Source of the DNA: Rhizaria sp. SCN 62-66
Taxonomy: Eukaryota > Rhizaria, unplaced
Direction: 5' to 3'
DNA length: 64,000 bases
NCBI GenBank assembly: GCA_001724265.1
Contig: MEDY01000268.1
Span: forward strand, 1-64,000
Position numbers and translations under genes: made by a program. The notes under the pieces were generated by a model. It was not told the origin of the DNA. It searched no databases and saw only the letters and a program-made list of their open reading frames with translations. Position 1 is the stretch's first letter, and every line of letters starts with the position of its first letter. Positions 10,806 to 22,525 of this stretch are shown here, one piece after another.

Positions 10806-13800
10806 ATGTTTTCCCCGAGCCTGGCCGTGGGCCCCGCGTCCCCGTCGCAGGTGGCACTGCAGCGATCCGCGCAGATCCAGGCCGACGTGTTCAGCCAGAC
10901 GCAGGAGGACGTCATCACGGCCTGCATGGTGCGCCCGGGCGCCGCTGTCGCCGCGGACGGCTCTAAGGGCCACGAGAACCTCTTCGGCCGTGAGGCTCAG
11001 GCCGTGCCGGTGATGTTGGTACTTACGGTTACCCGCACACGCGGCGGGTACCGCGATCCGAAGCTGCACTACGTCAAGGTCAAGGGCCCCACCAAGTGGT
11101 CCGTCAAGAACTTCCGCTTGCTCAAGACGATCGACCGCGTGCTCATCTCGCAGACGGACTCGCACTCGTTTAACTACTTCACCGTCGGCGACGGGCGCCG
11201 CTACGACTGGCACGTCACGGGACAGGACGCCTCGATGCGCGACGAGTTCCTCTGGTGGATGCTGCATTCGATGCGCTTCTTCGCGTCGTCAAAGGCCAGC
11301 TCCGCCGCCGGCGCGCTCGCGCCACCGCTGCCCAACAACAACATCGAGGAGGCCGTGCTCAACAACCTCCTTGGCAAGTGGTCCCGCGTTATGATGGTAC
11401 GTCTGCTCCCCGCTTTCGACTCGGATAGCTAGCTAGCAACACGCTTCGCGCAGTGTCTTTGCAGTGTCTTCCGTGCTTCGTGCAGCTTCTAAAGCTACCC
11501 TCTCGACGTTGTATATTTGAATCATTGCTGCCCAATGTATAGTATCTGTGTTGCTATTAAATCTGCACCTCGCACGTTCAACCACAACCGTTTTCTTTCT
11601 TGTTCCTCACCGTATTCGTTTCCCTTTGCCCAGAACACGCCCGAGCCTGCCGAGATCGGCCTGGCGCTGTCAGCGGTGCAGCGTGCGATCGTGACGAGCG
11701 TGGTCTCCGCGGACCGCGCCGCGCACATCCAGCGCTCAGCCGCGCGTACCCAGGTTTCGGGTGAGAGCTCAGTGACTCTGCCGTCGCTCACTGCAGCCGA
11801 AGCCGAGGACATCGACTACTTCCTGCGCCAGTTCGGCATGGCTCCTGACGCTGACGCCGCCGCCTCTGCGGACGCGCTCTCCGACGCCGCGCTGCTCGCG
11901 GGGCTTAGCACTGACTCCATGGGCTCTGGCTCAGGCACAGTCTCCGGGTCCGGCTGGACTGATGTGGACAGGCTCGAGGCTGCGCTGCAGGCGCGGCTGG
12001 CGCAAGTCGAGCGCGAGTCGGCGCGGTGCGTTTTCCAGGGCGCGGTCTCCCCGCCGCACGAGGTCGCCGTGCGCATGCTGGGGCAGGCGATCGACTCACT
12101 CGAAGAGGTGGGCGTGTGGGCCGCCGCGCACGACGCGTCGCTCACGCGCATGGCCGTCGGCATGGAGAAGATTGAGGCGCGCTCCGAGGCGCTCGAGACG
12201 GAGGAGCGCAACTACGCGGCGCTGCGCGGCGTGCTCGAGTCGTTCCTTGACGAAGTTCTGCTTTCGGACCGCGTCGTCGCGATCCTGCAGAAACCGGACT
12301 TCGACGGGGACCTGGAGGGTGTTCTGGCGGCGGTGCAGCAGCTGACGACGGTGCTTCAGTCGAAGCGGCTCAACGACCCGCCCACGGCCGCCGTCGCCGC
12401 CGCGGCCGCCGCCGCCGTTGCCGCCGCCGCGGCCGCCGCCGCCGCGTCGGGCAAGAAGCAGAAGAAGGAGAAGAAAGAGAAGAAGGCGGACAAGAAGGAC
12501 AAGAAGAGCAAGGCGGGCGGTGCAGACGGCGACGCCAGCGAGCCTGATAATGACGACACCGGCGCCAAGACGGGCCCCGCCGCCGCGCTGGCAGCGCTGT
12601 CGCCGCTGGCGCAGACCGCGCTCATCGCCACCGCGCCCGCGCGCGCCGCCGCCGCCGCCGCCGAGGCCGCCAACGCCAGCGCGGGCGCGGGCGCGGGCGT
12701 TGGCAACGGCACTGTGGCCGCCGCAAGCAGTAGTGCGCAGACGGTGTCGCTGGCGGGGCTGGCGAGCATGACTGCGCTGCACAGCCAGCGGCTGCTGTAC
12801 CGCGAACTGCAGCTGTCCTTCACGGCGCGCGCCGACGCAATGCTGCGCGCCAAGATCGACGAGCTTGCTAAGTGGGGCGCGCAAAAGATCGTCTCGGAGG
12901 CACAGGTACGGCGAGAAATCGCAAATGATAGCTTTTTTAAAGCTATAACTTCTTGTTGACATCAACTCGGCTTTTTGAATTTCATTTTTATCTGGTAGCC
13001 CATGTCAACTCACATGTTCTCGCGCTGTCTTTTTCGTTCTATTTGTTGTTGTATTCTCACAGGCGCGCGTGATCGCGAACGGGAGCCTGAGCGAGGTTCT
13101 GAAGACGAAGCTCGAGTACAAGCTGAGCGAGACCAAGTACCGCACGATCCACTCGAAGCTCATCGCCTTCAAGCGCCTCGTCGCTTTGCTGGAGCAGCTA
13201 CAGCCCGGCTCGGCCGCGGCGCTGGCGGCGCACTACAGCGCCCGCATGAAGCCGGTCTACGACCACGACGTGGACTCCCTCATGCGCAAGCTCAAGGAAG
13301 CCGTCGTGGCGTCTTCGGTCGACTGCCGGCTGCGGTCGTGCCCCGAGGTTCCGCTCGCGAAGCTGCGCTCGTTCCAGCAGACGGCGGTGCAGCAGGCGCG
13401 TACGCGCTCCCACGCGGCGCCCGCGGCGGCCGGGCGGATGCTTTTCTCCGACGCCGTGGCTTTCGCGCTTGACCGGCTCTACGCAGTCACGATGGAGGAG
13501 CAGGCGTTCTTCGCGCACTGCTTTGGCATCGACGAGGACGCTGTCGCCGAGGTCGTCTCGCTGCCCGTCGACAAGATCCTTAAGGGCGGTGCCGCCAGTT
13601 CGGGCGCCAACGCGGCCCTGACCGGCGGCGGCGCCGGCGGTGGCAATGTGGTGGGCGGCGTCACGGACGCGTTCGCGCTCACAGTCACCCCGCCCTCTGT
13701 TGCAACGGCTGCAGCCGGCGGCGCCGCTGCGGCTGGGACGCCGGGGACGACGATCACAGGGGTCACGGCGTCGGGCTTGCCCTCGACGCTGCAGATGCAG

Positions 13801-14188
13801 TACCTCGAAGGCGACGCAACTTCCGCCGCGAGCGCCACTGCGCCTGCGGGTGTGAAGCCGAGCGACACAGCCGCGCCGGCGGCCGAGCGCGCAGCCGTGC
13901 GATCGTCCGTCCCTCTGGCCACGCAGGTGTCGCTGCTGCTGGCGCGCAAGCAGGGCAAGCTCACGGCGCTGGTCTCACGCACGCTCGCCGCGGCCGTCCC
14001 CGCGCTGACCGAGCTTGTGATGGTGGGCGCTAAGTCCGACGCGTTCAGCATCATCCGCGCGCTGGGCCTGTTTGAGGCCGTGGTGGCCAAGGCATCGCCC
14101 GCGGGCGCCGAGCTCAGTCTTGTCGCGCAGGGCGTGCACGTCGACGACGTCGAGGACGTCATCGCCGCGCTCGAGAGCGACCGCAAGC

Positions 14189-14222
<34 letters not shown>

Positions 14223-16459
14223 AGCGAGCGCGGGCGCCGGCACCGGCGCGGCCAAGGGGGCGGCGGGAAAGAAGCGCCGTGGCGGCAGCGACGACTTCGG
14301 TGACCTAAGCAACCTCTCGCTCTCGGGTTTCAGCGACGACAGCGACGACGACGACGATGGCAGGGGCCGCAAGGGCGGCGGCATCGACCTCGCGCGGTAC
14401 GTTTGTGTGGCGCAACTATCGAGCTTGAATTTGAAGTTAGAATCAGTCCCAATTTGTCGGTTTTAACGTGTTGACTTGTGTAAAGCGTGTATTAGCTGAA
14501 TTTGTACTTGTATTTTCAAACCGACTCATATAATGCTGTTTTTGATTGTATCTTTCTCTATCATAATTCAGACTGCCGCGTGCTCTGGCGGCGTCCCCTC
14601 CCCGCGGCAGCAGCGGCGGCGGGCGCAAGAGCTCAGTGCCGACCTCAGACCCGCGCGGTCTGGCCACGTCCGCGGGCGCGGACTTTGCGGCACTCTACCG
14701 CGGCGGCTTCAAAGTGCTCGCCGAGGACCGCTGGCGCGGGTCGGAGACGGTGGTCGCGGCGCTTTCGCGCGTGCAGACGCACCTCAAGGTGACGTGGAAC
14801 GCGTTCGTCGACGGAGAGGTTGCCTGGATCAACGACTACAAGGCCAACGTCAAGCAGAACGGCATTCTGGGCCCCATGGCGCGGCTGCCCAGCTTTGTCG
14901 AGATGCTCGAGGCCGCGATGGGATCCGCACGCTCAGAGGTACGCATTTTGAGAGCGAGAATATAACTTACTGAGAATTCCTTGAAATTGCTCGATATGGA
15001 GCGTGTAGCGTGTATTCAATGTACTTTTTGCAGTGTTTTTGAATGAATGTGTGATATGTAATCTTTTTTTTTTATCGTCTCACATTTTTGAATTGCCCTA
15101 TGTTTCTTTATTTCTTTGGCAGGCCGCCGACCTGACGTACAGCAAGCTCTCCGTGTGTTTGCTGCACTGGTTGGCGAAGCAAGCCGCTGCCAACCCTAAG
15201 TACGAGGCTGTGTGCACGATGGAGAACGCGCACTACTACTGCTGCGCCATCGGCGGCCGCGTTCCGCGTCTCACCGGGCTTACATCGTGTCTCCAGATGG
15301 CAAAGAAGATGTACCTCGAGAACCGTGCCAAATACGTGCAGGTACGTGTATCAATGCAGTGAAAACAAAACAATTTTTGCGCTAAAATTGGTTATTTCGA
15401 CAAAATAGCATACTATCTAGTCCCACATTGACCTCAATCTTTGTATTTCACTTGTTCCTTAATCTTTTCTTTGCAGTGGAACATCGAGTACGCGATGCCC
15501 GAGGCGACGGCCTTCTGGACCCGTCTGGCCGCAGAACTACGGACGAACCCGCGCGCGCCCACGGAGGCGGCCTTCTTCCCGGGGCTCTCCAAGGCGCACC
15601 TGCGCGCGGTGCTCAAGGACCACTATAACTACTCTAAAGTTCTCACGGCGGCGCAGCAGATGCACGCGCGCATCAAACGCCACCTGCCGACCAACGATTC
15701 GCTGGCCACAGACCTGTTCTTGCTGGTCAAGGACGCGTTCATGGCGACGGCGGAGGCGTTCGAGGCGACGGCGACCGCGGTGTACCCACACGAGAAGCTG
15801 GGGCTCACGCTGGCCGAGGTCAACAACGTCTTCGACCGCATCGTGCCTCCAGAGACGGGCGACGGCGACAGCGGGGACCCAGCGTCCCGGTTGTCGATGG
15901 CCTCTGCACTGCCCGAGGTGTCCATCTCGCGGTCCTCGCTCGCACCCCCACCCGCTACTATGGGCGCCGGCGCCGGGGTGGGCCCGCGCCCTGTCGCCGT
16001 CTCGGCCTCGGCCTTCTCGGGCTTCAACCGGCTCGGCGCTCTGGCGACGGCCACATCGGGCACGCCCGGTCGGCCGCCGCTGGGGCCCTCGGCCGCCGTC
16101 TCCGCCTCCGCGGGCGCGCGCACCAGCGGCGCACCGGTCACCGCCGCCGCTGCCGACCCGGGCGCTACTGGGTTCGGGAAAGTTAAGCCGCCAACGGGCA
16201 GCAGTGGGCCATCGGCGTCGAACGCTTTCTCCAAGCCCGCCTCCACGGCGTCTGGGTCCAGTGCGGGCCGCCGGCGGTTTGCTGGCAGCGACGACGACGA
16301 CGATGACGGCGCGCCGGTGGAGCGCAACGTGTCGGCGCGCAAGATGGGCGTTGGCGACGACGATGACAGCGACAGCGGCAGCGGCAGCGAGGAGAGCGAC
16401 GGTGCGGCCAAGATGCCGGTGTCGAGCTTCTTCAAGAAGGCCGCCAAGAAGGGCCGCGA

Positions 16460-16495
<36 letters not shown>

Positions 16496-16520
16496 GATGC
16501 CTAGTGAGCCCGACTGGTGA
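10806..16520 (+). CDS. SEC3: Exocyst complex component Sec3 (EXOC1)
   Basis: Six exons: 10806-11396, 11634-12905, 13063-14396, 14572-14938, 15123-15341 and 15477-16520 (TGA), about 1608 residues. Sec3 marks plasma-membrane sites for exocytosis by binding phosphoinositides and Rho/Rab GTPases and is one of the eight exocyst subunits. Exon 1 carries the N-terminal PH-like Sec3 domain (KLHYVKVKGPTKWSVKNF, LKTIDRV, FNYFTVGDGRRYDWHV). Exons 2-6 carry the coiled-coil and helical C-terminal region (SEVLKTKLEYKLSETKYRTI, LLEQLQPGSAAALAAHY, MKPVYDHDVDSLMRKLK; YCCAIGGRVPRLTGLT; KDHYNYSKVL). Ala runs and Lys/Glu blocks (about 12440-12520) and an acidic tail (EEDGD-like Asp runs, 16280-16510) are lineage-specific and make it longer than the human (~890 residue) and yeast (~1340) proteins. 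All five donors are GTACG-type. No in-frame TAG. Confidence 0.93.
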
Positions 16521-17038
16521 AATGGGGACGCTGAAGGGAGCGCTTTAAGCGACGTTCGTGGTCTGTTTTAAGAGAAGTGAAGTGTATTGCGGCCGCACGG
16601 TCCGTTCGTGGTTGTGCAGGGTGCACTGTGCGAATGATACAAAAGTTTAATTTTGATTGCTAGCGGATCGTCTATCCCACGAAAAACGTCGAACTTCATG
16701 TATCACACACATATTCTCGTATTGGCGGATTAATTTTATCCCTCCATGTGACTCTTTTATGCTGGTTCTTGCTCAAAAGCCTCGGTGTCCACAGTCGGGG
16801 ACCTTCATCTGAAAAGGACTACTTATATCTCGATGTACAAACATAGTTAGAACATATTATAGCGCGAGGGTCCGTAAATATTGCTCAATTTACTATTCCC
16901 CTTGCTTTTGTTTCCCGTTCGCGGTTATTATCGTATCAAATTCAAAGTTTGCATTCAAGGCGCCCTCCTAGCTCGTCGGCCGGCCTTCTTGCGCAACCCG
17001 CTCTCCTCCCTCACAGCCCCCGCAGCTCTCGTCACGGC
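16521..17038. other. Intergenic, SEC3 to SET gene
   Basis: About 520 bases, AT-rich from 16630; tandem plus-strand genes on both sides. The SET gene frame is open back to 16949, but without an ATG. No element recognised. Confidence 0.5.
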
Positions 17039-20000
17039 ATGAGCGCGCTTGCTTCCGCCGCGCCCGTTTCGGCGGAGGTCTTTTCCGTCGCCGCGAAGCC
17101 CGAGTCTATGTCCGCTGCGGCCGCCTTCCAGTCCCCCACACCCGTGCATTCGGCGCCGCCCTCGGCCCCCGACTCCGCGGCCAGCCTGCCCGCGTCCGAC
17201 GCCACCGCCGCTGACAACGCCGCCGCCGCCGCCGACGACGCCTCGGTTTCTGTTGCGACGTGCGCTTTTACGGCTGACGCCGCGGTTCTCAGCGCCCCGA
17301 CAGCGCTGCCGCAGCTGCCCAGCTCCCCTGGCGCCTCAGCTAGCTCAACAAGCGCTAGTACCATCCCCAGCGTCAATGCCAGCGGCAGCGAGAGTGCCGG
17401 TGCGGTCGCAGCCCCTGTGCCCGACAGCGCCGCCGCAGTGCATGTTGCCAGTACTGACGCTCTCACTGTGCCCGAGGTTCCCGCTCCCGCCCCCGCTCCC
17501 GCTCCCGCTCCTGCTGCGACGATTTCCGCTCCGGCTACGACGATGACTGCTCCCGCTGCGCCTGCCGCTATGACTGTGCCGGTGGCTGCGACTGCGGCCG
17601 TGAGCGCCCCCGCCGTGAACGCCCCCGCCCCCGCTGTGGCTGCGGCCGCTGTGGGCGCCCCCGCTGTGCCGGCTGCGACCGTGCCGGCTGTCACCGTGAC
17701 CGCGAGCTCAGCGCCCGCGAGCTCAGCGACCGTGAGCTCTGCCCGCTTGCCGCCACTGCACCCGCTGCCAGCAACTCTCTCTACCTCTGCAGCCACCGCG
17801 TTCAGCTCTGTCTCGAGCTCGAGCTCGAGCTCTGCAGCAGCGCCGGTCACTGTGTCGGCTGCCACGTTTGGCGGCGCCCCCGTCACCGCACTGTTCCCCA
17901 GCCTCTATAGCAACAACAACAACAACAACAGCAGCAGCAGCAGCTCTAGCTTTGGCGCCCCCGTCTCAAGCAACAGTCATAACAATAGTGCGAGCAGTGG
18001 CAGTGGCAGCGGCAGCGGCAGTGGCGCCGCCGTGAGCGGGAGCCTCAGCGGGGAAATCCCGTTGTCTGTGTTGCTGGCGAGCGAGCGACGATACCCCGCG
18101 CGCGGCTCGCGCCACCCGACCCCCGGGCCGCCCCATAGTCACCAGGCGGGGGGGTCTGCGGGGCCCGGCACGCCCACACTGGCCGCGGTAGGCGCTCTGA
18201 GCGGCCCCGGCATGGCTGTGGCCGCACTCGCAGTCAGCAGCAACAGCAACAACAGCAGCAACAGCAGCAGCATCGGCAGCAGCAGCAGCGCCGCCACACC
18301 AGTCGCAGGCGGCCCCGGCGGCTTCGGCTCGCTCGCCCCCGGCACAGGCCCTGTGGGCGCTGGCACTGCGGGCGCTGGCGCGGCGGGCACTGGAGTAAGC
18401 ACAACTGGGAGGAAGCGCCGCGCTGCGACCGCTGGCCCCGCGGGCGCCGAGGCCGCGGCGGCCGTCGCCAAGCGACTTTGCTTTGGTGGCAGCGGCAGCG
18501 GCAGTGTCAGTGCGGACTCCGGCGACTCCGGCGACAACGGCGACGGCGACGACGACGATGAGGAGGAGGACGGTCACGAAGCAGCTCATGTGCCGAGCAC
18601 GGGTGCTGCCGTTGTTGCTGCGACCGACCGCGCTGCGTTGCCCGCGCTCAGCGCCGCCGCCAGCGGCAGCAGCGCGAGCAGCACGAACAGCACCGAGACC
18701 GCTGGCGCCGACTCCGCCGCCGCCGTTGCCGCTGACGTCCCCGTGACTGCGGTCACGGCGAGCCAGTGCTGCCGCCGCGGGCAGTGTCTGCGCTTCTACC
18801 ACCAGCACGTATTCCCGGAAGACATGCGCGAGGCGTTCCGCTTCGAAACCACGCTCACGACCGAGTTCGCGGGCCGGTACCTGCGCTTCAAGGAGGAGGC
18901 CGGCACGCTCGCTAACGGGCGCATCTACGTGGCCGTGTCGTCGGTCGCTCCCATCCCCATGCTCGGGCTCTTTGCGGGCAAGGACTTCAACAAAGGTACG
19001 CTCATATCACACACTGTGAATGAAACAAGAAGATTTTTTGTCATTGTACACTCTTACACGAATCGTTCAATGTATAACATTATAATTTTGCCCCCAAACA
19101 CGTAATTATCACGATGTCTCACGTATTTCCTCACATTTTTTTCGCATTTCACGCACATCTGCGCATTTCACGCGAACCTGCGCCTATATCTAGGCGACGT
19201 GGTGACTCTGTACGGCGGCTCTCGCCGGTCCGCATCGGACGTGCTCGACGAGCCCGCCTCGCACCACACGCACACGCGGCGCATCCCGGGCTCGCTCTTC
19301 GTTATGGACGGCCGTCCCAACGCGCTGCTGTTTGACCGCGCCTCGGTGGATGAGGCAGCCGAGTACCTGCTCCCGCCGGGGCGGCGCGCGCACGTGGGGC
19401 TGGCCGCGGCCGCCGCGGGCGGCTCCCGCGACCTGCTGCAGTGGGTCGCCCACGGCGGGGCAGGGTACATGACCAACACGGGCCCGCGCGCGGCGCACAA
19501 CGTGCGCGTGGTGACCGTGGAGACGCGCAAGGACTCGACGCTGGCGCCGTCGCTATTCCTGCTGGCGACTAAGAGCATCGCCAAGGACGAGGAGATAATC
19601 TCGCCGTACAACAACCACGACCCGCTCAACGGGCGCATCGTCTTTGAGGAGGACGAGGACTCGAACAGTAGCAACGCGGGCGACGGCGACGGTGACGGCG
19701 ACAACAACGGCGACGACGATAACGAGGGCGCTTCGGCCGCCGATAGTAACAGCAACGCCGTCGCCGGCGCCCGGCGCGTGCGCTCCCGGGTCTCTGGCGG
19801 CGGGGCGAAACGCTCCGGCGGCGGCGCCAAGCGTTCCGGCGGTGTGAAGCGCACAGTCGCCAGCGCCGGTGCCGGTGCCAACGCCGGTGCCAGCGCCGGT
19901 GCCAGCTCCGGCTCTGTCGCTCCCGTGAGTGGCGCATCTGGGAGTGTGAAGCGTGGCCGCGGGCGTCCGCGTCTCAACCCTGCTGCTCCGAGCACTGCTG

Positions 20001-20476
20001 CTGCTGCTGCCGCGGCAGCGGCTGCGGCGGCGGGTGACGCTGTGGCGAAGCCGGCGGCGCGCGGCCGCGGCAGGCCCCCGACAGTCAGCACTGCCATCCC
20101 CGCTGTCTCCGGCGCCCCTGATGCCGCGACTGCAGCCCCTACGACTGTGCGCCGCGCGAGCAGCGGCGGCGTCCGCGGGCGCAGCGGCGGCCGCGGGGGC
20201 CGGGGCGGGCGTAGTGGGCGCAAGAGCGGCAGCGGGCGCGCGGGCGCTGGCGCTGAGGTCGCGCCCCAGGTGTCTGTGGCGCTGCTGATGGCGCAGGCCG
20301 AAGCCGAAGCCGCGGCCGCCAAGCGCAGGGACCGGCGCCCCCGCGGCGAGGCTGCTGCTGAGGCTGCTGCTGTTACGTGTGAGGCCGCTGCGGTTGCGCC
20401 AGAGACTGAGGCCGCGGTCGGTGAGCCGTCACCGCAACAGCAGCAGCAGCAGCAGATGGAGGACGGTGACAATTGA
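17039..20476 (+). CDS. SET-domain protein with C-terminal AT-hooks
   Basis: Two exons, 17039-18995 and 19194-20476 (TGA), joined in phase 1 through a 198-base intron with donor GTACGC and acceptor CTAG; about 1079 residues. The first ~570 residues are a low-complexity Ala/Ser/Pro/Val region with PAPAPAP and Asn/Ser runs. A Cys-containing segment (SQCCRRGQCLRFYHQHVF) precedes a divergent SET domain spanning the intron: GLFAGKDFNKGDVVTLYGG, then GAGYMTNTGPRAAHNVRVV where canonical enzymes have NHxCxPN, and SIAKDEEIISPYNN where they have GEELxxDY. After an acidic linker come AT-hook-type motifs (KRGRGRPRLNP, ARGRGRPP) and an RGG-like stretch. The layout suggests a chromatin protein that binds AT-rich DNA. 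The degenerate cofactor and catalytic motifs leave open whether it methylates anything. SET recognition is fairly sure; the substrate is unknown. Confidence 0.82.
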
Positions 20477-20956
20477 GGGCTTCTCAGAGTGACTGTGAGC
20501 GTATAATATGCTGACAGCTGACGAGATGCCGTTACGAAACGGCCGCGCGTCTATGAAGAGTGAATGAATCACCAGAATGATATTGACGTTTATAAAGCAA
20601 ATTGAAGTCTTGAGTATGTAACGTGCGTTTGATCGATAGATTCTTAAACCAATACACACAGTGATTTGATTTCTAGCAACGATATCTCTGTTTCGCTGAG
20701 CGCGTAACAAAAAGTTACATTCGGGTGCTTGTGAGAAAGAGACGAAAGTACGATGGATATATTACATTATTCGGGTTTTATTATTATTATATTATTATTA
20801 CTTTCGTCACCAGAAAAGGAACATTAAGTAAATCACCTTCTCATTCACTAGGCCAAAGCGCCGCAGAGCATTTGCCTCCTCGTACAAGATCACTCTCCAA
20901 TCAATAGAATAGACACAGAGTAATAGAACATGCGCATATTTACAAGGCCGGTCGGC
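20477..20956. other. Convergent intergenic region, SET gene and ACAD
   Basis: 480 bases between two convergent stop codons, AT-rich, with a TTATTATTATTAT run near 20780-20800. Presumed 3' UTRs. Confidence 0.5.
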
Positions 20957-22525
20957 TTAGAGGCGGGCGTTCTTGGGCATGTACTTCATGGTCTGCTTCA
21001 TGCCGAGGTCGAGCATGATCTCCTCAGAGCCTCCGAGGATAGCGGCGTACTTGACGGCGCGCTGGAAGCGCTCGATGACCTGGCCCATGCCGGTGCGCGT
21101 GATGGCGCGACCGCCGAAGACCTGGCACGCCTTCTCGGAGATGTCGAGCGCGACGCGCGTGGCCTGGTACTTGCACAGCGCGATGGGGCCCGCGAGGTAG
21201 CGCGTCTGCTCCGCGTAAGTCATCTTGCACATCTGGTACGTGATGTTCTCGGTCCAATTGTACACGGACTCGAGCTGCGCGACCATCTGGCCCAGCTTCT
21301 CGCGGATCACGGGCTGCGCGATGAGCGGGCGGCCGAAGACGATGCGCTGATGTGCCCACTTGAGGCACTCCTCGACAACAAGGCGCGCGCCGCGCAGCAC
21401 GCCGACGATGATCATCCAGCGCTCGTGGTTGAAGTTGGCCATGATGCACTTGAAGCCCTCGTTCTCCTTGCCGAGCAGGTTCTCGACGGGCACCTTGACG
21501 TTGTCGAAGGTGACGAACGCGGTGCCGGCAGAGGGCGAGTAGGACGTGATGATCTTCTCGGTGGCGAGGCCCTCGGAGCGCTCAATCATGAGCAGCGAGA
21601 CACCCTTGGCGCCGGCCTCGGCGGGGCCGGTGCGCACGGCAGTGACGAAGTAGTCGGCAAACGAGCCGTTGGTGATCCACTTCTTGGTGCCGTTGACGAT
21701 GTAGAACTTGCCACAGGGGGACTTGGTGGCCGTGGTGCGGATGGCGGCGACGTCGGAGCCAGCAAAGGCCTCGGAGATGGCGAGGCAGATGCGCTTGTCA
21801 CCGGCGAGCACGGGGGGGACGAACTTGGCGATCGTCTCGGGGGAGCCGAAGTGGATGACGGGGGGCAGACCGATAACAAGACCGGCGCCCAGACCGTCGG
21901 TGGCGCCGGGGCAGCCCAGCTTGGCGATCTCCTCGTGCACGATGAGCTCGTGGAAGAAGGAGAAGTCCTTGGGCGCGATGCCGCCGGGGAGGCCGTTGGG
22001 GGTGAGGGTGAGCGCGGGGCCGGGGCCGATGCGGCCGGCCCAAATACCGGCCTGGCCGAGCTTCTGGAAGAGCTCCAGCGAGGGCTCCTTGCCTGACTCC
22101 TCGAGCTGGAAGACCTGCTGGCCGATGATCTCCTCGAGCGTCTTACGCACGGCGGCGCGGAAGGCGACGTGGGACTCGGTGAAGTAGGCAGACTTCATGC
22201 CCATCCAGGCGGAGGACTCGGAGAAAGGAACGCCCGAGAAGGACGCGGGGGCAGGCCAGAGGTTGGCCGCGGCGGCCTTCTCCTCGCCGGCGATGACGCC
22301 GACGACGAGGCGCTCGTACTTGCGGAGCACGTCGACGCGGTGCATGGCGAGAAACTCCTTGGTGGCGTCCTTGCCGGCGAGCTCGACGAGCACGTGGCGG
22401 CCACCAGGGTGGAACTTGGCGAACGTCTTGAGCTGGTACACCTTGGCGTTGATGATCACGAGCAGGTCCTCCTTGCTCGCGGCGGCAACCTCCGCGCGGG
22501 TATAGGTCTTAAGCGGCTGACTCAT
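20957..22525 (-). CDS. Cytochrome b5-fused acyl-CoA dehydrogenase with PTS1-like C-terminus
   Basis: A single exon, ATG 22523-22525 to TAA 20957-20959, 522 residues. Residues 5-80 are a cytochrome b5 domain with the heme motif HPGG (39-42) and a second candidate heme His at 62. Residues ~145-522 are an FAD acyl-CoA dehydrogenase: ICLAISEAFAGSDVAAIRTTA, KKWITNGSFADYFVTAVRTG, the helical C-domain and CQVFGGRAITRTGMGQVIER. The catalytic Glu is probably E368 (NHERW), as in isovaleryl/long-chain enzymes, because the C-terminal site reads LGGSEE rather than YEGT. The b5-ACAD fusion is known from fungi and some protists. The last three residues are ARL, which fits the peroxisomal targeting signal 1 consensus; no mitochondrial presequence is visible. 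It likely oxidises fatty or branched-chain acyl-CoA, with the b5 domain as an electron relay (inference). Confidence 0.93.
   Translation of the reverse strand: MSQPLKTYTRAEVAAASKEDLLVIINAKVYQLKTFAKFHPGGRHVLVELAGKDATKEFLAMHRVDVLRKYERLVVGVIAGEEKAAAANLWPAPASFSGVPFSESSAWMGMKSAYFTESHVAFRAAVRKTLEEIIGQQVFQLEESGKEPSLELFQKLGQAGIWAGRIGPGPALTLTPNGLPGGIAPKDFSFFHELIVHEEIAKLGCPGATDGLGAGLVIGLPPVIHFGSPETIAKFVPPVLAGDKRICLAISEAFAGSDVAAIRTTATKSPCGKFYIVNGTKKWITNGSFADYFVTAVRTGPAEAGAKGVSLLMIERSEGLATEKIITSYSPSAGTAFVTFDNVKVPVENLLGKENEGFKCIMANFNHERWMIIVGVLRGARLVVEECLKWAHQRIVFGRPLIAQPVIREKLGQMVAQLESVYNWTENITYQMCKMTYAEQTRYLAGPIALCKYQATRVALDISEKACQVFGGRAITRTGMGQVIERFQRAVKYAAILGGSEEIMLDLGMKQTMKYMPKNARL

Noticed and set aside
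20930-22096. 388-codon plus-strand ORF
   Set aside because: Antisense to the b5-ACAD gene. GC-rich codon bias creates long antisense ORFs; the product is featureless.
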